Assembly (NCBI GenBank): GCA_015679245.1
Contig: CP064953.1
Coordinates: 1,550,001-1,614,000, forward strand
Direction: 5' to 3'
DNA length: 64,000 nucleotides
Source of the DNA: Actinomycetaceae bacterium zg-1166
GTDB lineage: Bacteria > Actinomycetota > Actinomycetes > Actinomycetales > Actinomycetaceae
In this document: one piece after another, positions 15,997-23,642 of the stretch
How positions within the stretch are numbered: the first letter of the stretch is position 1
How the letters are laid out: the number at the start of each line of letters is the position of its first letter
Made by a program: the position numbers and the translations under genes
The notes under the pieces: generated by a model
What the model saw: the letters and a program-made list of their open reading frames with translations, nothing else
Database searches by the model: none
Told to the model about the DNA's origin: nothing

Positions 15997-17364
15997 TCAG
16001 ACTTCGGGGTGGCGGTGCTGCCCCCAGAAACCTTCCTCCGAGAAGAGGTGCTCGACGACCTTGTCATAAACACCCAGATCAACCAGGATGTCAAAGACTG
16101 TGTAGCGGTCGCGGATCATCTGGGCTTTCACGTGAGTCTCGCGGAAACGTTCCCAATCGATCTCGATGAGTTCGGGATGGTAGGGAGCACCTACAGCCTT
16201 GAGGCGATCCATGACGTCGCCAGGGGACATGAGCTGAGCCTTGCAGCGCTCACGCAGCTCGGGCCACTTTTCCTTGAGAAGGTTAATGCGAGCGACGAGT
16301 TTTTCACCTTCCGTACGCTTCTTTAGGGAGTGGCGCACAGCTTCGTCCTGCATACGCGGCTGGAGAAGAGAACGAACCTTCGCTTCGACTTCCTCGGGGC
16401 TCTTGACGGAGGCAAGGGCGTGGTCAATATCGAAATCTTCCACATCCATCTTGAGGAATTCTTCCCAGATAGCGCACGAGGCAATCGTGCCGATGCCCAC
16501 CTTGAAGCCATGGGAAAGCGGTGGCTCCCAATCCAGTCCGTGACCTTCCATCTCCCAGGTGTGGGAGAACTGGTGTCCAGCTCCGGAAGCCGAACGAGAG
16601 GATTGGCCTGCCTGCATAGCAAGGCCAGACATGAGGTTGCCTTCCATGAGGCCTTCGATAGCCTGCTTATCTCCCTTACCGATGGCCACGGGATCAGCCA
16701 GCGAGGCGCGCAGGGGACCTTGCACCATGTTCCACACGTATTCGTTGATTGCTTCAATGCCTAGTGCATCGGCAAGGATCCAATCTGCGCCGGCGGGGAT
16801 CTTCTCGATGAGGTCACCATAGCCGGTGGCGATGAGGCGCTGGGGCGAGTTGCACACTACTTCTGTATCTGCGATAAGGCCTGCGGGAGCTGGACAGGAG
16901 CGGGTGATCTTGAAGCCGTCACGGGCGATGGAAGCACCGAAAGCTGCAAAGCCATCTACCGAGGGTGCCGTGCACACGTTCATGTACTCACGTCCAAGTT
17001 CACCTGAAGCGAGCTTGGCAATATCGTTAAGGGAACCCGAACCAATCGAGCACACAATTGCCTCCTCAAAGGGGCGAATGTACTCACGCAGAACTTCCAC
17101 GTTCTCGTAGCCGGCATAGAGAGTGGGGGTTCCGGGGAAGATGTAGGGGTCGTCGGCAAAGTCGACACCAGCTTCCTTGAGGGAGGCAACCACTGCATCG
17201 CCTGTGGCAGCAAAGGTGTTACCGTCTGCAACTACGAGTACCTTTTTGCCGGGGAAGAGGGTGGTGAACATCCTGCCCGTCTGGTCTGTCACGTTATCGC
17301 CAAAGACGATATCGTGCGTCTCCGTGGCGGTAGTGAGAGCTTTTTCGATCAATTCACTCGACAT
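15997..17364 (-). CDS. sn-glycerol-1-phosphate dehydrogenase-like (AraM/EgsA family)
   Basis: A 455-residue iron-containing alcohol dehydrogenase family protein of the AraM/G1PDH branch. It has an NAD-binding Rossmann half (VLVVADGNTF, SIGSGSLNDIAKLAS) and metal-ligand regions (APSVDGFAAFGA, SGAGHQFSHTWEMEGH, PLSHGFKVGIGT). In B. subtilis AraM is encoded in the arabinose operon and reduces dihydroxyacetone phosphate to glycerol 1-phosphate. Here it sits between a HAD phosphatase (AraL-like) and the ribulokinase, echoing that operon. Related enzymes may act on other polyol phosphates, so the substrate is open. I chose the ATG at 17364 (GAAAGAAG upstream). Confidence 0.88.
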   Translation of the reverse strand: MSSELIEKALTTATETHDIVFGDNVTDQTGRMFTTLFPGKKVLVVADGNTFAATGDAVVASLKEAGVDFADDPYIFPGTPTLYAGYENVEVLREYIRPFEEAIVCSIGSGSLNDIAKLASGELGREYMNVCTAPSVDGFAAFGASIARDGFKITRSCPAPAGLIADTEVVCNSPQRLIATGYGDLIEKIPAGADWILADALGIEAINEYVWNMVQGPLRASLADPVAIGKGDKQAIEGLMEGNLMSGLAMQAGQSSRSASGAGHQFSHTWEMEGHGLDWEPPLSHGFKVGIGTIASCAIWEEFLKMDVEDFDIDHALASVKSPEEVEAKVRSLLQPRMQDEAVRHSLKKRTEGEKLVARINLLKEKWPELRERCKAQLMSPGDVMDRLKAVGAPYHPELIEIDWERFRETHVKAQMIRDRYTVFDILVDLGVYDKVVEHLFSEEGFWGQHRHPEV

Positions 17365-17454
17365 TTTTTCTTCTTTCCCACGTGTGTTGTCGAAATACGG
17401 AATGCGCCGCATGGCGCGCTCGTCGTTCTTGGGCGACGAAAGATGTGCATGGTC

Positions 17455-18303
17455 TTACTCGTCCTCGTCACTCCAGCCCCATTGGGCACGAATGTCGTCG
17501 GGGATGAGATGGTCGATGCGGTCGAGCACAAAGGTTGGCTGTTCAGATGCATCGAGTGCTTCGGCTTCTTCCAGGGTGGAATCCCCTGTAAGTACAAGAC
17601 AGGAGTACATATCGGTCTTAATCGCCATGCCGATATCTGTCATGAGGCGGTCGCCCACCATAATGCAGCGGTGAGGATCCACATCGAGGCCATCAATTGC
17701 AGCCGAGAGCATAATCGCTTCAGGTTTGCCCATGTTGGCCACGAGTTCAGTGCCGGTGCAACCGACGATCGCTCCCACGATCGCCGCCGCATCCGGTTCG
17801 CCGCGCCCTCCAGGGAAGGGGCAGTAGTGATCTGGGTTCGTCGTGATGAGGAAGGCGCGCTTGTAGTACCAGATGGCGTCGAAGGCAATCTGTAGCTTGC
17901 GATACTCGAAGGTTCGGTCATAGGAAGCTATGACAATATCGATCTCCTCCGGGTTCTCGCTCATGCGAATATCGGTCTCGCGTAGAGCCTTTTTCAAAGG
18001 TTCTTCAGAAATCGGGAAGACAACAGCCTCGGGGTGATTGGCTTTAAGCCAACGTACGGTGGTCACCACGGTGTTGGCGATCTCGTCGATCGGTGTGGGG
18101 ATCCCGAGTTTTTCGAGCTTGTGAACGTAGAGTTCGGGATCCTTGGTGGGGTTATTCGAAAGGAAGCGCACGGGTTTGCCGAGAGTACGCAGCCCTTCGA
18201 TGAGACGTTTGGCACCAGGGAGCAGGTCATCACCCAGGTAGATAGTGCCATCCATGTCAAAGATATAAGCGTCAAAGAGCTCGGTAGGGCAGGCGCGCAG
18301 CAT
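17455..18303 (-). CDS. HAD-IIA sugar/polyol phosphatase (NagD/AraL-like)
   Basis: A 282-residue haloacid-dehalogenase hydrolase, subfamily IIA. Motif I is FDMDGTIYLGD, motif II FLSNNPTKD, motif III lies around GKPEAIM and motif IV is MVGDRLMTDIGMA. Such enzymes dephosphorylate small sugar phosphates, and B. subtilis AraL in the arabinose operon is the contextual match. It may limit toxic phosphosugar build-up or release glycerol from glycerol 1-phosphate made by the next gene; both are inference. The ATG has GAAAGG upstream. A 13-bp hairpin separates it from the upstream permease gene. Confidence 0.9.
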   Translation of the reverse strand: MLRACPTELFDAYIFDMDGTIYLGDDLLPGAKRLIEGLRTLGKPVRFLSNNPTKDPELYVHKLEKLGIPTPIDEIANTVVTTVRWLKANHPEAVVFPISEEPLKKALRETDIRMSENPEEIDIVIASYDRTFEYRKLQIAFDAIWYYKRAFLITTNPDHYCPFPGGRGEPDAAAIVGAIVGCTGTELVANMGKPEAIMLSAAIDGLDVDPHRCIMVGDRLMTDIGMAIKTDMYSCLVLTGDSTLEEAEALDASEQPTFVLDRIDHLIPDDIRAQWGWSDEDE

Positions 18304-18326
18304 GGTGAACCTTTCGAGGATATACG

Positions 18327-18370
18327 AAACTCTGCGGCCAGAGCGCCGGAGCGCCCCGGCCGCAGAGTTT
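18327..18370 (-). terminator. Intra-operon hairpin between permease and phosphatase genes
   Basis: A perfect 13-bp stem (18327-18339 with 18358-18370) around an 18-nt GC-rich loop that can itself form a small hairpin. No U-tract follows. It may act as a partial terminator or 3'-end stabiliser that sets the permease mRNA level apart from the enzymes. Confidence 0.6.
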
Positions 18371-18386
18371 GGGGATGAATGGGAAT

Positions 18387-19454
18387 TTAGGAAATGAGCT
18401 GTGCGAGACCCACAACTGCGGTGTTGCAGATCCAGATGGCAGCAGCCGGAGGATCAATGTGGGACGTACCGCGCGAGTACCATGTGCGGGCGAAGAACTC
18501 GCCAAGGAACATCGCGACCGTACCAGCAACAGCGGCGATAATCATTGCGACCAAGAAGGCTGTGGCATTCATATCGAACCAGGCAGCCAGGCCGTCGGTG
18601 GCAGTGAATTCGCCACCAACGATCGGGAAGAACACCACTGCAGCCAGGCCAGCAATGTTTGTGGCATGGTGCTGAACAGGCATATTCCGGTTGGTGATGA
18701 GGAAGAGGATGATGATGGCCGAAATGCCGAAAGCAAAGGTGTTTGCTGTGGCAATGGCTACCGAGCCATCAAAGCCGCGTGCGGTGAGGGAGGTGGAAAC
18801 CATTGAAGCAAGCACGAGGGAGACAGCACCGGCAGCAACGCCGAAGCTCACGCCGATTGCGGTGAGCTGACCGGGCTTTTCCTGCCAACGTAGCCACTGA
18901 GAACCGAAGTCGTCGGTGGGGGCAATCTTCTGAGCGAAGGAGCCAGTACGACCCTTGAGGGAGTGAACCGAACCTTTGAAGATACCCTTGCCAGGTGCGC
19001 CACCGAACATAATGCGGGCGACGATTCCAGAGATAAGAACGGTGAGAGCCACCGAATCGGTGTGTCCACCAAACCACGGGATCTGGGAGATACCCGTCTG
19101 GACGATGTGGGCACCAGCTCCGAAGAGGGCACCAGCGACGAGGACGTCTGGCTTGCCGAGGCCAGCCAGCGGGGAGTTCACGTCCTTGCCATCGTCCATG
19201 TAGCCCTTGTAGGTGGCGTAAATCGCTGCCGCAGCACCGCCGGCAAAGACGATGTGGGGACCCATGAAGGGACCAAATGCAATGTAGTCAAAGCCGAAAG
19301 TACTACCCGTGGCGGCCATAACACCCCACGAAGCGAGTACGACGAAGCCTGTGAGGACGAAGCCGTAGTTACCACCGATTGCGGCGCCCAAGGCACCGCC
19401 GGCAAGTGCTGCGACCAGTCCGATACAGAAAACTGCGATCGAAGTTGCAAACAT
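18387..19454 (-). CDS. Unclassified polytopic membrane protein, candidate sugar/polyol permease
   Basis: A 355-residue protein with about ten hydrophobic segments (roughly 3-25, 30-50, 58-80, 102-122, 132-150, 195-222, 232-255, 262-282, 295-320, 336-355) and very little outside the membrane. Gly/Ala-rich helices and signatures such as AFGPFMGPHIVFAGGAAA and FGGAPGKGIFKG stand out. It is not an ABC, MFS, PTS, SSS or TRAP component I can recognise. As the only transporter-like gene in a seven-gene operon of sugar-phosphate enzymes, it is the natural candidate for uptake of the substrate; that is inference. The ATG has AAGGA upstream. It follows the RpiB-like gene by ~100 bp. Confidence 0.75.
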   Translation of the reverse strand: MFATSIAVFCIGLVAALAGGALGAAIGGNYGFVLTGFVVLASWGVMAATGSTFGFDYIAFGPFMGPHIVFAGGAAAAIYATYKGYMDDGKDVNSPLAGLGKPDVLVAGALFGAGAHIVQTGISQIPWFGGHTDSVALTVLISGIVARIMFGGAPGKGIFKGSVHSLKGRTGSFAQKIAPTDDFGSQWLRWQEKPGQLTAIGVSFGVAAGAVSLVLASMVSTSLTARGFDGSVAIATANTFAFGISAIIILFLITNRNMPVQHHATNIAGLAAVVFFPIVGGEFTATDGLAAWFDMNATAFLVAMIIAAVAGTVAMFLGEFFARTWYSRGTSHIDPPAAAIWICNTAVVGLAQLIS

Positions 19455-19557
19455 CGTTGTTCCTTAATTTCTATTCGTGCGAGTGAACCCGCATTTGGCG
19501 TGACACTGGATTCTCCTACCCGAGTGCGACTTTGCACCGACTACGGGTGATGAGAAT

Positions 19558-20013
19558 TCAGTCTTCGTACGCACACAAAATATCCACATTAGCCTTTGAG
19601 TGCGACGATGGATCAAAAGTGTATCCCAAAAACTCGCGTGCCAGGCGACGAGCAAGCTCAAGGCCAATAACACGTTGCCCCAGGCAAAGCACCTGTGCGT
19701 CGTTGGAAAGGACAAGGCGCTCAACGGAGAAGGAGTCGTGTGCAGTAGAGGCGCGCACGCCCTTAACCTTATTAGCTGACATTGCCATGCCCATGCCGGT
19801 TCCGCAGACGAAGATTCCTCGGTCAGCTTCTCCTGCAGCGATCTTGCGAGCCGCGTTCACACCCACGTGTGGGTATTCCTTTTTGTCGTCAGAGGCGAGC
19901 ACACCAGCGTCAATTACTTCATCGACACGCGGATCAGCTTCCAGATCTTTCTTGATGGCTTCTTTGTAGTCGAAACCTGCGAAGTCCGACGCAACTACTA
20001 CTCGGTACCCCAT
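19558..20013 (-). CDS. RpiB/LacAB-family sugar-phosphate isomerase
   Basis: A 151-residue isomerase of the RpiB/LacA/LacB family, first gene of the carbohydrate operon. It has the catalytic Cys motif FVCGTGMGMAMSANKVKGVRA, HDSFS and the C-terminal RVIGLELARRL. The usual SDHAG near the N-terminus reads SDFAG, so the His often used in phosphosugar binding is Phe. This suggests a substrate other than ribose 5-phosphate, since the family also covers lactose- and tetritol-pathway isomerases. Start ATG at 20013 with GGAGGGG upstream; an upstream in-frame extension has no family similarity. Confidence 0.87.
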   Translation of the reverse strand: MGYRVVVASDFAGFDYKEAIKKDLEADPRVDEVIDAGVLASDDKKEYPHVGVNAARKIAAGEADRGIFVCGTGMGMAMSANKVKGVRASTAHDSFSVERLVLSNDAQVLCLGQRVIGLELARRLAREFLGYTFDPSSHSKANVDILCAYED

Positions 20014-20095
20014 GGGGTGTCCCCTCCTCGCGACACAAACGTGATCTGACCATCCAGGAGTAGCAGTCTCCAGCTCCCACACCTGAAACGAAATT

Positions 20096-20126
20096 AACAT
20101 AACACTTGTTGGAGACTCCGTGGCAA
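20096..20126 (-). promoter_or_regulatory. Candidate promoter of the minus-strand carbohydrate operon
   Basis: On the minus strand, TTGCCA (20121-20126) is followed after 18-19 nt by TTATGT/TATGTT (20096-20102), about 80 bp before the RpiB-like start. One CAGATCA motif overlaps just upstream. Confidence 0.4.
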
Positions 20127-20127
20127 A

Positions 20128-20519
20128 CCAGATCAAAGTTTGCACATACTCTCACTTCTGCCCAGCTCGACGAAATACTTCCCACTGTAGGTAACGGGGA
20201 CTTTTCCGCGCTCTAACGCCTCTGTACAGGAAACTTAGCTCCACCGCAAGGAAGAAAAGACCCACGCTTCTTCCATAACCCAGATCACAGTATGACCTCC
20301 TCATTTTTCACAAGACCACTGTTATTTTCCGTAAAAGTGGCGAAAAGAGGGAAGAGAACAGAGCGCGCTCGTCGGCGTAATTATCATCCCTTTATCACCA
20401 CTCGCGATGAGGAAATACTGCCCTTCCGCACGCTGACGTAGGGAACTTCCACAGGCGAGATATATCGAGATTTCCTTAAAATTTCGCGATTTTTCCGTGT
20501 CGTTGCAGATCACAATCAG
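20128..20519. promoter_or_regulatory. Three-copy operator-like motif CCAGATCA-m-A-GTnTG
   Basis: CCAGATCAAAGTTTG (20128-20142), CCAGATCACAGTATG (20280-20294) and GCAGATCACAATCAG (20505-20519) are in the same orientation across the divergent region. The DeoR-type regulator gene of this locus is a candidate binder; this is inference. Confidence 0.35.
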
Positions 20520-20579
20520 GGGTTTTGACCGCGGTGAAAAAGTGGGACGTTCAGAACCTGGCATTCACAAAAAAATCAG

Positions 20580-20608
20580 TTACTCTTATCAGCAGTGAGT
20601 GTTAAACT
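20580..20608 (+). promoter_or_regulatory. Candidate promoter of the FGGY kinase gene
   Basis: TTACTC (20580-20585), a 17-nt spacer and TAAACT (20603-20608). This predicts a leader of about 185 nt. Confidence 0.4.
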
Positions 20609-20799
20609 TACCGTCAATGATGTGATTTTGGAACACTGGAGTTTCACAAGGTTTCGCACACGAAAGCATGTGAACGCTGGAGAAACAAGGGAACATCTAC
20701 GATCTCGGGCTACTCGATAGCACACGACATCAGCATCGCGGAGCCATCTTTCCACCGATGCACCTGCCTATAACACTTGACAACTCAAGGGAGAGTCAC

Positions 20800-22356
20800 A
20801 TGTACGATACCGAAGGGCCATACGTTCTCGGCATTGACTTCGGCACTGAATCATGCCGCGTTGCCATCTGCGACCTCAATGGCCGCCCCCTCACATTCGC
20901 CGCTACGGCCTACCGCACATTCCACCCACGCCCAGGCTGGGCTGAGCAAAACCCCGAGGATTGGTGGCAGGCTCTACAGGCCTCCACGCACAAGGCTCTC
21001 GCCGCTGCTGGCATCCCCACCTCTGCTATCGCCGGCATCTCCTACGATGCAACAACACTGACCATGGTAGTCATGGACGACAAGGGCGAGGAGCTGCGCC
21101 CCGCAATTATGTGGATGGACGTACGCGCCACTGAGCAGGCCAAGCGCGCCGAGCAATCCGATTCGGTTGCTCGCCTCTACAATGGTGGCGGACACTCCCC
21201 CGCTATTGCCGAATGGCTCCCCTTCAAGGCTGCCTGGTTGCGCGAGAACGAGCCGGAGATCTGGGCAAAGGCCACGCATATCGTCGATGCCCCAGACTGG
21301 GTTACCTACAAGCTCACCGGCGAGTGGACGATCAATATTAACTCCGCCGCTCACCGCATGTACTACAACCGTAATCACGGCGGCTGGCCCGTGGACTTCT
21401 ACGAAACGATTGGGTGTGGCGATATCTTCGACAAGCTCCCCGCTCGCGTAGAGAACATCGGCACGCAGATCGGTACCCTCGGCCTGATTCCTGCCCAGCT
21501 CCTCGGTCTGCGCCCAGGTATTCCGGTCGCCCAGGGTCTGGCAGATGCGTGGGCGGGCCAGATCGGCTTGGGCGTGCTCAATCCCGGTTCAGCTGCTCTC
21601 ATCACCGGCTCCTCACACGTCCTCTCAGCCCAGTCGGGCACTGAGGTTCACGGTAAGGGCTTCTTCGGTTCCTACACCGACGGCGTCGTTCCCGGACAGT
21701 ACACTGTGGAAGGTGGTCAGGTTTCTACCGGCTCCGTGCTCAAGTGGTTCAAGGATAACTTCGCCGCAGATCTCGTCGCCGCCGCAGAAAAAGTGGGCCT
21801 TAACCCCTACAAGGTGCTTGACGAGCAAGCTGCCACGATTCGCCCCGGCTGCGATGGTCTGGTTATCAACGAGTACTTCCAGGGCAACCGCACCCCGTAC
21901 TCGGATTCCAAGGCACGCGGTGTGATCTCGGGACTTTCCCTTATGCACACCCCGGCACACATCTACCGTGCCATTATGGAGGCTGTCTGCTACGGTAACG
22001 CCCACAACATTAAGGCGATGGAAGCTGCTGGCTTCTCTATCGACAAGATGGTGGCCTGCGGCGGTGCCACGAAGAGCCGCGAGTGGATTCAGATGCACGC
22101 CGACGTTTCCGGTGTACCGATCGCACTGACCGAAGTGGGCGACGCTGTTGCTCTGGGTACCTGCATGGTGGCCACTGTAGGTGCTGGCATCTACTCCAAT
22201 CTTCAGGAAGCCTCCACGCACATGGTGCATGAGATTGACGTGCTTGAGCCCAACCAGGAACTACACGAGGAGTACCAGTTCTTCCTCGGTCGCTACATGG
22301 ATAACTACGCCGCTCTGCAAGAGTCCATCCACAAGACAGTGGATCACGTAGCCTGA
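20800..22356 (+). CDS. FGGY-family carbohydrate kinase (pentulose/tetrulose/polyol kinase)
   Basis: A 518-residue kinase with GIDFGTESCRVAICD at the N-terminus, GISYDATTLTMVVMD, AQGLADAWAGQIGLG and VACGGATKSREWIQMHADV near the C-terminus. It belongs to the branch of ribulo-/xylulo-/erythritol-type kinases, distinct from the AraB-type enzyme in the opposite operon, so the locus has two kinases. The start at 20800 has AAGGGAGA upstream; an ATG 42 nt earlier has none. It is transcribed divergently from the operon and converges on the DeoR regulator gene. The substrate cannot be fixed from sequence. Confidence 0.9.
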   Translation: MYDTEGPYVLGIDFGTESCRVAICDLNGRPLTFAATAYRTFHPRPGWAEQNPEDWWQALQASTHKALAAAGIPTSAIAGISYDATTLTMVVMDDKGEELRPAIMWMDVRATEQAKRAEQSDSVARLYNGGGHSPAIAEWLPFKAAWLRENEPEIWAKATHIVDAPDWVTYKLTGEWTININSAAHRMYYNRNHGGWPVDFYETIGCGDIFDKLPARVENIGTQIGTLGLIPAQLLGLRPGIPVAQGLADAWAGQIGLGVLNPGSAALITGSSHVLSAQSGTEVHGKGFFGSYTDGVVPGQYTVEGGQVSTGSVLKWFKDNFAADLVAAAEKVGLNPYKVLDEQAATIRPGCDGLVINEYFQGNRTPYSDSKARGVISGLSLMHTPAHIYRAIMEAVCYGNAHNIKAMEAAGFSIDKMVACGGATKSREWIQMHADVSGVPIALTEVGDAVALGTCMVATVGAGIYSNLQEASTHMVHEIDVLEPNQELHEEYQFFLGRYMDNYAALQESIHKTVDHVA

Positions 22357-22401
22357 GGCAGCCCAACAGTAACCTGAGACAGCTCGCCATGCGAGAAATC
22401 G

Positions 22402-22446
22402 CGCTTTGTGGGGTACCGATTTCCAGAATCGGTACCCCACAAAGCG
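22402..22446. terminator. Bidirectional terminator between FGGY kinase and deoR-type gene
   Basis: A perfect 20-bp stem (22402-22421 with 22427-22446) and 5-nt loop between convergent genes. No U-tract on either side. Confidence 0.85.
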
Positions 22447-22572
22447 TATATGCACGTCTTGCACACGTATGTTAAAGAGCTTGGTGCAGCACACGGGCAA
22501 GTTCGCGCACCGTATAGTTTCCCAGCACTATTCACCAACTCGTCGCATACAACACGAGAGATACCTCAATCT

Positions 22573-23400
22573 CTACACTGAACCGACAAGGATATGGATA
22601 TCCTCAGCTTCGAGCATGGCAATGGTTTCCGGTGGGGTCACGGCATCGACAACTACATGGGTAAATTCTTTGAGAGTCGCGAACTCAAAGAGCGCCCGGC
22701 GAGCGAACTTTGTATGGTCAAGGAGGAGGATCTTATTCTCAGCCGAATCCAACATCGCGCGTTTGACCTCAGCGTTCTCCTGGTAGGGATGGAAACAGGA
22801 AAAGCGCGAAATTCCCGAAGCGGAAACCACGCAGAAATCCGCGTGAAGAGAGCGAATAAACTCCGTAGCCGCTGCCCCCATAAGTGCACGCGACCACGCC
22901 TGATATTCTCCGCCAGTGACGACGAGCTTATTCGAGTGGCTCTCACAAACTTCGGAGGCCACAAGCAATGAGTTCGTGACCACTGTAAGCGAAGCCTGAT
23001 CCCCCAAAGCGCGCAGGAGCCACAGCCCAGAAGTTGAGTCATCAAGCATGAGTGAGCTACCAGATGGGATGAGGGATGCAGCTACGGTCGCAATCGCCTG
23101 CTTCGCTTCAGCAGACTGTTCGAGACGAAATTCGGCATCAGCTTCATGAAGGCCACTCGCCACCGCCACCACTTGCCCCCGGTGGCGCTGAAGGATACCG
23201 CGTTCTTCGAGAGTGGCGATATCGCGGTAGATCGTCATGATAGAAACACCTGTCAGTTTGGCCAGACGTTCCATGGGGATTGTTCCACTCTTGATGACGG
23301 CTTCCGCGATGGCGAGCTGACGTGAGCGTGGGCCGTCAGCAGAACTAGAAGTGCCACTGGTATGAGAGTAAGAACTTTGCCCCGCCTTCTCTACTGTCAT
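22573..23400 (-). CDS. DeoR-family sugar-responsive transcription regulator
   Basis: A 275-residue DeoR/GlpR-type regulator. After a 25-residue Ser-rich lead it has a DeoR HTH (RQLAIAEAVIKSGTIPMERLAKLTGVSIMTIYRDIATLEERGILQRHRG, ~27-75). The C-terminal DeoRC sensor domain contains LDDSTSGLWLLRAL and VTNSLLVA, where phosphorylated sugars bind in the family. It lies at the distal end of the carbohydrate locus, tail to tail with the FGGY kinase, so it likely controls the divergent promoters at 20014-20799 (inference). Confidence 0.92.
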   Translation of the reverse strand: MTVEKAGQSSYSHTSGTSSSADGPRSRQLAIAEAVIKSGTIPMERLAKLTGVSIMTIYRDIATLEERGILQRHRGQVVAVASGLHEADAEFRLEQSAEAKQAIATVAASLIPSGSSLMLDDSTSGLWLLRALGDQASLTVVTNSLLVASEVCESHSNKLVVTGGEYQAWSRALMGAAATEFIRSLHADFCVVSASGISRFSCFHPYQENAEVKRAMLDSAENKILLLDHTKFARRALFEFATLKEFTHVVVDAVTPPETIAMLEAEDIHILVGSV

Positions 23401-23486
23401 ACATGCCTCTCCGCGTGGACGAGCATCAGTGCTCCTACGCTATCGTCGTGCCTCTGACGCTTGCAGCACGAGGCCTACTTACTAGA

Positions 23487-23520
23487 GCATGGGTTCACCC
23501 CTTTGGGGGTGAACCCATGC
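23487..23520 (-). terminator. Terminator downstream of clpC
   Basis: A perfect 15-bp stem (23487-23501 with 23506-23520) and TTTG loop, ~120 bp after the clpC stop. Confidence 0.75.
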
Positions 23521-23642
23521 CACTCTGATGTCAGCTTATCAGCCAGGAAACAGGCAAGAGACTCAATTTGCTTATCCAACTCACCGCGTATCAACTACCA
23601 CTAACTCACACCGCACCGTGTACCGGCAGGTAGAAAACTCAC

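Larger units (their letters stand above)
20014..20799. other. 786-bp divergent control region of the carbohydrate locus
   Basis: No gene. It lies between the minus-strand operon and the plus-strand FGGY kinase. It holds a candidate promoter for each direction and three copies of a CAGATCA-m-A motif (20128-20142, 20280-20294, 20505-20519). The ~190-nt untranslated leader of the kinase has no structure I can identify. Confidence 0.5.
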
